Made by a program: the position numbers and the translations under genes
DNA from: an uncultured Clostridia bacterium
GTDB taxonomy: Bacteria; Bacillota; Clostridia; Peptostreptococcales; Anaerovoracaceae
Length of the DNA: 18,446 bases
Assembly (NCBI GenBank): GCA_945788655.1
Contig: CALZMV010000009.1
Coordinates: 1-18,446 of the forward strand
Direction of reading: 5' to 3'
In this document: positions 14,450 to 18,446 of the stretch, in pieces
Numbering within the stretch: the stretch's first letter is position 1
How the letters are laid out: each line of letters starts with the position of its first letter
Notes under the pieces: model-generated
The model's input: only the letters and a program-made list of their open reading frames with translations
What the model was told of the DNA's origin: nothing
Database searches by the model: none

Positions 14450-15448
14450 ATGATTACATTTGAAAACTACGATAGAAAAATTGAAAAGATCTTAGCTGTT
14501 CTTAACCAGTACGGAATTAAAGATCTTGAAGAAGCACATAAGATCTGCAAGGATGCAGGTTTTGACCCATATCAGATCGTTAAAGAAATCCAGCCAATCT
14601 GCTTTGAAGACGCATGCTGGGCATATGTTGCAGGAGCAGCAATCGCTTTAAAAAAGGGTGCAGTTAAGGCGGCAGATGCAGCAGAAGCCATCGGTGAAGG
14701 CTTACAGGCTTTCTGCCTTGCAGGATCGGTAGCTGAAGATAGAAAAGTTGGACTTGGACACGGTAACCTGGCAGCAATGCTTCTCAGAGAAGAAACAGAC
14801 TGTTTCGCATTCCTGGCAGGTCATGAATCCTTCGCTGCAGCAGAAGGTGCTATCGGCATTGCCAAGTCAGCAAACAAGATTAGAAAACAGCCACTAAGAG
14901 TAATTCTTAATGGTCTGGGCAAGGATGCAGCGCAGATTATTTCAAGAATTAACGGCTTTACTTATGTTCAGACACAGTTCAACTATCAGACAGGTGAAGT
15001 TGACGTAGTTAAAGAAATACCATATTCAAAGGGCGAAAGAGCAAAGGTTCGCTGCTATGGTGCGGACGACGTTCGTGAAGGCGTTGCAATCATGCATTTA
15101 GAAAAGGTTGACGTTTCCATCACCGGTAACTCAACTAACCCTACAAGATTCCAGCACCCTGTTGCAGGAACTTATAAGAAAGAATGCATTGAACAGGGTA
15201 AGAAATATTTCTCAGTAGCTTCAGGTGGCGGTACAGGAAGAACTCTTCATCCTGATAACATGGCAGCAGGTCCTGCTTCCTACGGTATGACAGATACTAT
15301 GGGCAGAATGCATTCAGATGCACAGTTTGCAGGTTCATCTTCAGTTCCTGCACATGTTGCAATGATGGGATTTATAGGTGCAGGAAACAATCCTATGGTT
15401 GGTATGACTGTAGCAGTTGCTGTAGCTGTTGAAGAATCAGCAAAATAG
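14450..15448 (+). CDS. GGGtGRT family protein of unknown function
   Basis: A 332-residue soluble protein named for the motif GGGTGRT, present at residues 259-265 (VASGGGTGRTLHP). I recognise the family from this motif and from its partner, the NifU-like gene; no function is established. Other notable stretches are GLGHGNLAAMLL (101-112), FLAGHESFAAAEGAIGIAKS (121-140), GNSTNPTRFQHP (226-237), a Gly/Met-rich segment AAGPASYGMTDTMGRMHSD (272-290) and a hydrophobic Val/Ala-rich end. Cysteines lie at 33, 51, 56, 89, 118, 202 and 246. The start is placed at ATG 14450: TAGGAGGA at 14436-14443 directly touches an in-frame ATG at 14444, giving too little spacing for that codon. Glycine loops suggest a nucleotide or phosphate ligand, which is conjecture. 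Confidence 0.82.
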   Translation: MITFENYDRKIEKILAVLNQYGIKDLEEAHKICKDAGFDPYQIVKEIQPICFEDACWAYVAGAAIALKKGAVKAADAAEAIGEGLQAFCLAGSVAEDRKVGLGHGNLAAMLLREETDCFAFLAGHESFAAAEGAIGIAKSANKIRKQPLRVILNGLGKDAAQIISRINGFTYVQTQFNYQTGEVDVVKEIPYSKGERAKVRCYGADDVREGVAIMHLEKVDVSITGNSTNPTRFQHPVAGTYKKECIEQGKKYFSVASGGGTGRTLHPDNMAAGPASYGMTDTMGRMHSDAQFAGSSSVPAHVAMMGFIGAGNNPMVGMTVAVAVAVEESAK

Positions 15449-15460
15449 GGGACATTTAGG

Positions 15461-16546
15461 ATGAAAAAACTATTATCGGTAATGCTTGTTCTGGCACTCT
15501 GTGGAGGACTTATGACAGGTTGCGGCAAGAAAGAGCCTTATGCAGATCTCGATTTGTCTGAATACATTGAGCTGCCGGACTACAATAAGTTTGAAACTAA
15601 AGAACCAAGTGTTAGTGTAACTGAAGAGGATATTGCCAAAAAGATTGACGAAAACCTTAAAGCAGCATCCACAACAAAGAAAGTCGAAGAAGGCACTGTT
15701 GACAAGGGTGATACAGTAGTGGTTGCCTTTGACGGAAGACTTTTAGACGGAACAAAGGTTTCAGGAATGCAATCTGATGGCTCGACTATTACCCTTGGTT
15801 CAGGACAGATGATTCCGGGCTTTGAAGAAGGAATTTATGGTGCGGAAATAGGCAAGACATTTGAAATAAATGTAACATTCCCAGATCCGTATGACAATAA
15901 TAAAGACCTTTCCGGCCAGGAAGCTATCTTCGAAATCACAGTACTAAGCAAGACAGAAACCGTTGTGCCTGAGCTTAATGAAGAATTTGTCAAAAATAAT
16001 TCTGATTACAAGACAGTTGATGAATACAAGGATGCAATTGCTAAATCGTTAGAGGAGGAAGCCTATAACAAAGCCCTTGATGAAATCAAGTATGAGCTTT
16101 ACTCAAAGATTGTTGATGGAACAAAGGTTAAGAAATATCCTGAGGACAAGGTTTCAGATGAATATGAAGCTGTAGTTGAATCCTACAAGCAAGCCGCTAA
16201 GAGCAGTGGCGTTGAATGGGAGGATTATCTTAAGGACAACCTTGAAATGACTCAAAAGGAATTTGAAGATGAGGCAAAGCTTTACGCACAGGAAATAATT
16301 AAGCAGGAAATGATAGTATATCTTATTTCCCAGAAAGAGGATATCGAGGTTTCCGATGAAGAGTATGAGCAGCAGCTCAATTCAATGCTTGAAGCTTCGC
16401 AGTTTGAAGACGAGAAGGCATTCAAGGACTACACAGGAATGTCCTTGGAAGAATATGCAGAAACTTACAAGCTTGACAGAGATATGCTTCTCACAAAAGA
16501 ACTTGATGTGATTTACGAAAGACTTATTGATAATATGAACAAGTAA
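15461..16546 (+). CDS. Trigger-factor/FKBP-like peptidyl-prolyl isomerase lipoprotein
   Basis: The protein has 361 residues. A lipoprotein signal peptide ends in LMTGC, so the mature protein starts at lipidated Cys21 and is anchored on the outer face of the membrane. Residues about 80-163 form an FKBP domain (GDTVVVAFDGRLLDGTKVSG, then GSGQMIPGFEEGIYGAEIG and TFPDPY), and about 170-361 match the helical trigger-factor C-terminal chaperone domain. The ribosome-binding N-terminal domain of trigger factor is missing, as expected for an exported version. It probably helps fold secreted proteins, a role analogous to PrsA. It follows the GGGtGRT gene by 12 bases, with a weak GGGGA ribosome binding site, so it appears to be the third gene of that operon. 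A strong terminator follows. Confidence 0.9.
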   Translation: MKKLLSVMLVLALCGGLMTGCGKKEPYADLDLSEYIELPDYNKFETKEPSVSVTEEDIAKKIDENLKAASTTKKVEEGTVDKGDTVVVAFDGRLLDGTKVSGMQSDGSTITLGSGQMIPGFEEGIYGAEIGKTFEINVTFPDPYDNNKDLSGQEAIFEITVLSKTETVVPELNEEFVKNNSDYKTVDEYKDAIAKSLEEEAYNKALDEIKYELYSKIVDGTKVKKYPEDKVSDEYEAVVESYKQAAKSSGVEWEDYLKDNLEMTQKEFEDEAKLYAQEIIKQEMIVYLISQKEDIEVSDEEYEQQLNSMLEASQFEDEKAFKDYTGMSLEEYAETYKLDRDMLLTKELDVIYERLIDNMNK

Positions 16547-16553
16547 AAAATAT

Positions 16554-16590
16554 GACTCCGCAAAAATTGCTTTGCGGAGTCTATTTTTTT
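16554..16590 (+). terminator. Strong rho-independent terminator
   Basis: GACTCCGCAAA (16554-16564) is perfectly complementary to TTTGCGGAGTC (16571-16581), with a 6-base loop, followed by TATTTTTTT. It closes the NifU-like/GGGtGRT/lipoprotein operon. Confidence 0.93.
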
Positions 16591-16629
16591 GTGCCTCTGA
16601 ATATACTAATAAAAATGGAGGGACAAGAG

Positions 16630-16881
16630 ATGATAAGTACAGATAAGCTTAAAAACAAAGAGGTAATCAATATCAGCGATGGGAGAAGCATAGGGTTTGT
16701 GTACGACATTGAAGTGGATCTGGAAAAGGGAATAATAGATGGAATAGTAATCCCCGGGGGAAAGAGCCTCTTTGGCTTTTTTTCAAAAGGTGAAGGTGAT
16801 ATTATAGTAAAGTGGGATAGAGTAAGGACTGTGGGAGATGATGTAATTCTAGTGGACTTAGATGGCAGCAGTGTAGTATAA
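16630..16881 (+). CDS. YlmC/YmxH family PRC-barrel protein
   Basis: An 83-residue single PRC-barrel domain: KLKNKEVINISDGRSIGFVYDIEVDLEKG, then GIVIPGG and IIVKWDRVRTVGDDVILVD. These small proteins are conserved in spore-formers and annotated as YlmC/YmxH sporulation family; their molecular role is unknown. GGAGGGA at about 16618-16623 precedes ATG 16630. A longer in-frame start at 16552 would run through the preceding terminator and is rejected. In B. subtilis ylmC lies shortly after sigG, so its position here, separated from sigG by the GGGtGRT operon, keeps the broad synteny. nrdR follows after 30 bases. Confidence 0.82.
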   Translation: MISTDKLKNKEVINISDGRSIGFVYDIEVDLEKGIIDGIVIPGGKSLFGFFSKGEGDIIVKWDRVRTVGDDVILVDLDGSSVV

Positions 16882-16911
16882 TAAATATATTAGTGCACAG
16901 GAGGTATAGCT

Positions 16912-17376
16912 ATGAGATGTCCGTTTTGCGATAATCCCGATACAAAGGTGATAGATTCCCGTCCTACAGAAGAAGGACATGCTATAAGAAGACGCAGAGG
17001 CTGCGATGCGTGTAATAAGAGATTTACGACCTACGAAAAAGTGGAAGAAGCCATACTCATGGTTGTAAAAAAAGATGGAAGAAGAGAAACCTTTGACAGA
17101 ACTAAAATTCTCAACGGTATTATCAAAGCATGCGAGAAGAGACCTGTGTCAATGGCTCAGATGGAAGCGGTAACCTCAGATATAGAGAGAAATCTGTACA
17201 GCCAGATGGATAAAGAGGTTGCGAGCGACTACATCGGCGAGCTTATTATGGAACAGCTTAAACAGCTTGATGAAGTGGCATATGTTAGATTTGCATCGGT
17301 ATACAGACAGTTTACTGATGTTAAGACCTTCCTTCAGGAAATTGAAAAATTGGTAAAGACAAATAAGAACAAATAG
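16912..17376 (+). CDS. nrdR: Transcriptional repressor NrdR
   Basis: Represses ribonucleotide reductase genes when dATP is high. The 154-residue length is standard. The N-terminal zinc ribbon has MRCPFC (Cys3, Cys6) and CDAC (Cys31, Cys34), with the basic IRRRRGC segment. The ATP-cone domain covers about 48-138 (VVKKDGRRETFDRTKILNGIIKAC through DEVAYVRFASVYRQF). AGGAGG lies 8 bases before the start. No ribonucleotide reductase gene is in the window. cmk follows after 11 bases, joining two nucleotide-metabolism genes in one transcript. Confidence 0.97.
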   Translation: MRCPFCDNPDTKVIDSRPTEEGHAIRRRRGCDACNKRFTTYEKVEEAILMVVKKDGRRETFDRTKILNGIIKACEKRPVSMAQMEAVTSDIERNLYSQMDKEVASDYIGELIMEQLKQLDEVAYVRFASVYRQFTDVKTFLQEIEKLVKTNKNK

Positions 17377-17387
17377 GGAGAAGATTA

Positions 17388-18044
17388 ATGAGTGATATTT
17401 TCAAAATTGCAATAGATGGCCCCGGTGGAGCAGGCAAGTCCACTATCGCTAAGATGGTAGCAAAAAGACTTGGAATTGATTATATAGATACAGGTGCAAT
17501 GTATCGTGCCCTTGGTCTGAAAATGATGAATCTTGGCATGGAGATGGCAGATACGCCTGAACTTCGCAAACTGCTCAAGGAAACTGAGATTGACTTTGCA
17601 AACGGAGACATAATACTGGATGGAAAAGTTGTAAGCCATCTTATCAGAACACCTGAAGTATCCATGGCTGCATCCGGATGCTCAGCCTTGCCTATAGTAA
17701 GGGAAACCCTTGTGGCAGCACAGCAGAAGATGGGGCAGAGCAAAAGTGTAATTATGGATGGAAGAGACATATGTGAAGTGGTTTTCCCTGACGCCAAGTA
17801 CAAATACTTTCTGACTGCAGATCCTAAGGAAAGGGCTATGAGAAGATACAAGGAGATGCTTCAAAAGGGCGAAGAGGCTGATTTTGAGCAGGTATATAAG
17901 GACATCGTTCAAAGGGACTATAATGATTCCACTAGAGCAGCAAGCCCGCTTAAACAGGCCAAAGATGCAGAACTTTTAGATACTACTGATATGACTATAG
18001 ATCAGGTAGTTGACTATATCTGTGACAAGGTTACTGAAATATAG
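17388..18044 (+). CDS. cmk: Cytidylate kinase
   Basis: Phosphorylates CMP and dCMP with ATP. The 218-residue protein has the P-loop GPGGAGKST (11-19), the NMP-binding DTGAMYRA, and the IRTPEV and SPLKQAKDA segments typical of Cmk. The signature normally written DGRDIGT reads DGRDICE here (about residues 124-130), an unusual substitution that leaves the conserved Arg-Asp in place. GGGAGA precedes the ATG. It ends a ylmC-like, nrdR, cmk run and is followed by a terminator-type hairpin. Confidence 0.96.
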   Translation: MSDIFKIAIDGPGGAGKSTIAKMVAKRLGIDYIDTGAMYRALGLKMMNLGMEMADTPELRKLLKETEIDFANGDIILDGKVVSHLIRTPEVSMAASGCSALPIVRETLVAAQQKMGQSKSVIMDGRDICEVVFPDAKYKYFLTADPKERAMRRYKEMLQKGEEADFEQVYKDIVQRDYNDSTRAASPLKQAKDAELLDTTDMTIDQVVDYICDKVTEI

Positions 18045-18081
18045 GATTGATGAAGGATAACACTAAAAAAGCATAAAAGAT

Positions 18082-18117
18082 ACCTCTGATGGCAAAACTA
18101 TCATCGGAGGTTTTTTT
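18082..18117 (+). terminator. Terminator after cmk that encloses the next gene's ribosome binding site
   Basis: ACCTCTGATG (18082-18091) pairs with CATCGGAGGT (18102-18111) with one wobble, then T-tract 18111-18117 and immediately the next ATG (18118). The Shine-Dalgarno GGAGG (18106-18110) lies in the 3' arm, repeating the arrangement seen before dacF. Confidence 0.85.
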
Positions 18118-18446
18118 ATGGAAAAAATCAATATAATTAGAATTAAAGCAATGCTGACTTTCTTTTTCATTCTGCTTTTAGCACTTACAGCAAGAGCTTT
18201 CTATATACAGATTTTAAGCGGACATAATCTGGCAGATGGGGCAGATTCTCAGCAGCTGATTGAGGTACAGGGTCTTGATACCAGAGGAGAAATTCTCGAT
18301 AGAAACTGTAAGCCTTTAACAGGAGGAGTCAGCCAGTACTATTATTTTATAAGCAAAAATCAGAAAAACACGGATAAACTGGCAAAGCTGACGGAGTCCA
18401 TAGATGCCAGACAAATAGCGAGCAAATCTTCAGAATATTATGTCTA
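18118..18446 (+). CDS. Class B penicillin-binding protein, N-terminal part (continues past right edge)
   Basis: 109 residues are visible and the frame runs off the window. A short basic N-terminus is followed by a membrane anchor (about 12-30, MLTFFFILLLALTARAFY) and then QILSGHNLADGADSQQ and VQGLDTRGEILDRNCKPLTG. The last is the start of the PBP dimerisation domain found in transpeptidases such as PBP2, SpoVD and FtsI; the usual DRNG reads DRNC. The catalytic domain is outside the window, so elongasome, divisome or sporulation-specific type cannot be decided. GGAGG is 7 bases before the ATG but lies within the terminator hairpin. Confidence 0.85.
   Translation, partial: MEKINIIRIKAMLTFFFILLLALTARAFYIQILSGHNLADGADSQQLIEVQGLDTRGEILDRNCKPLTGGVSQYYYFISKNQKNTDKLAKLTESIDARQIASKSSEYYV

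Noticed and set aside
16552..16629. Upstream in-frame extension of the YlmC-like protein
   Set aside because: It would encode the terminator stem; a good ribosome binding site supports 16630.
1..18446. tRNA, rRNA, CRISPR arrays, insertion sequences, prophage or attachment sites, riboswitches of known class
   Set aside because: Reading both strands showed no cloverleaf, repeat-spacer array, transposase, integrase or recognisable riboswitch core.

Overview
The window looks like chromosomal DNA of an anaerobic, endospore-forming Clostridia (Firmicutes). The evidence is a spoIIGA-sigE-sigG sporulation block, an oxygen-sensitive [FeFe] hydrogenase, strong AGGAGG-type ribosome binding sites, moderate-to-low GC, and DUF3343 and GGGtGRT-family genes typical of anaerobic Clostridia. 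A member of the Peptostreptococcales/Family XIII-like lineages is plausible, but that is inference. No tRNA, rRNA, CRISPR array, insertion sequence or attachment site was seen. No gene-free stretch exceeds about 110 bases.

Layout. (1) Positions 1-1216: the C-terminal end of a winged-helix protein entering from the left, then a MerR/TipAS-type regulator, closed by a hairpin shared with the convergent hydrogenase operon. (2) 1237-4877, minus strand: a two-gene operon encoding a NuoF-tail/GltD-like flavoprotein and a multi-cluster [FeFe] hydrogenase, overlapping by 7 bases. (3) 4909-9483, plus strand: rmuC, a metallophosphoesterase, phosphopentomutase (deoB) and pyrimidine-nucleoside phosphorylase (pdp), tightly packed. 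deoB and pdp form a nucleoside-salvage pair. (4) 9522-11121: a dacF-type D-Ala-D-Ala carboxypeptidase and a DUF3343 protein, bounded by two large hairpins. (5) 11141-13645: spoIIGA-sigE, preceded by two perfect Spo0A-box heptamers and a TATAAT, then sigG with its own terminator-like hairpin. (6) 13675-16590: a NifU-like protein lacking the usual third cysteine, a GGGtGRT protein of unknown function, and a secreted trigger-factor/FKBP-like lipoprotein. They read as one operon with a candidate promoter and a strong terminator. (7) 16630-18111: a YlmC/YmxH PRC-barrel protein, nrdR and cmk, ended by a terminator. (8) 18118 to the right edge: the start of a class B penicillin-binding protein.

How the genes work together. 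SpoIIGA is the protease that activates pro-SigE in the mother cell, and SigG is the late forespore sigma factor. DacF and the terminal penicillin-binding protein point to peptidoglycan remodelling. DeoB and Pdp feed pentose phosphates from nucleosides. The hydrogenase pair probably couples H2 to NAD(P)H.

The least understood parts are the NifU-like/GGGtGRT/lipoprotein cassette, which sits between sigG and the ylmC-like gene; the hydrogenase partner, which keeps the NuoF iron-sulfur tail and a GltD module but lacks the NuoF FMN/NADH domain; and the recurrent placement of a ribosome binding site inside a terminator-like hairpin just before a cell-wall gene (dacF and the right-edge PBP).
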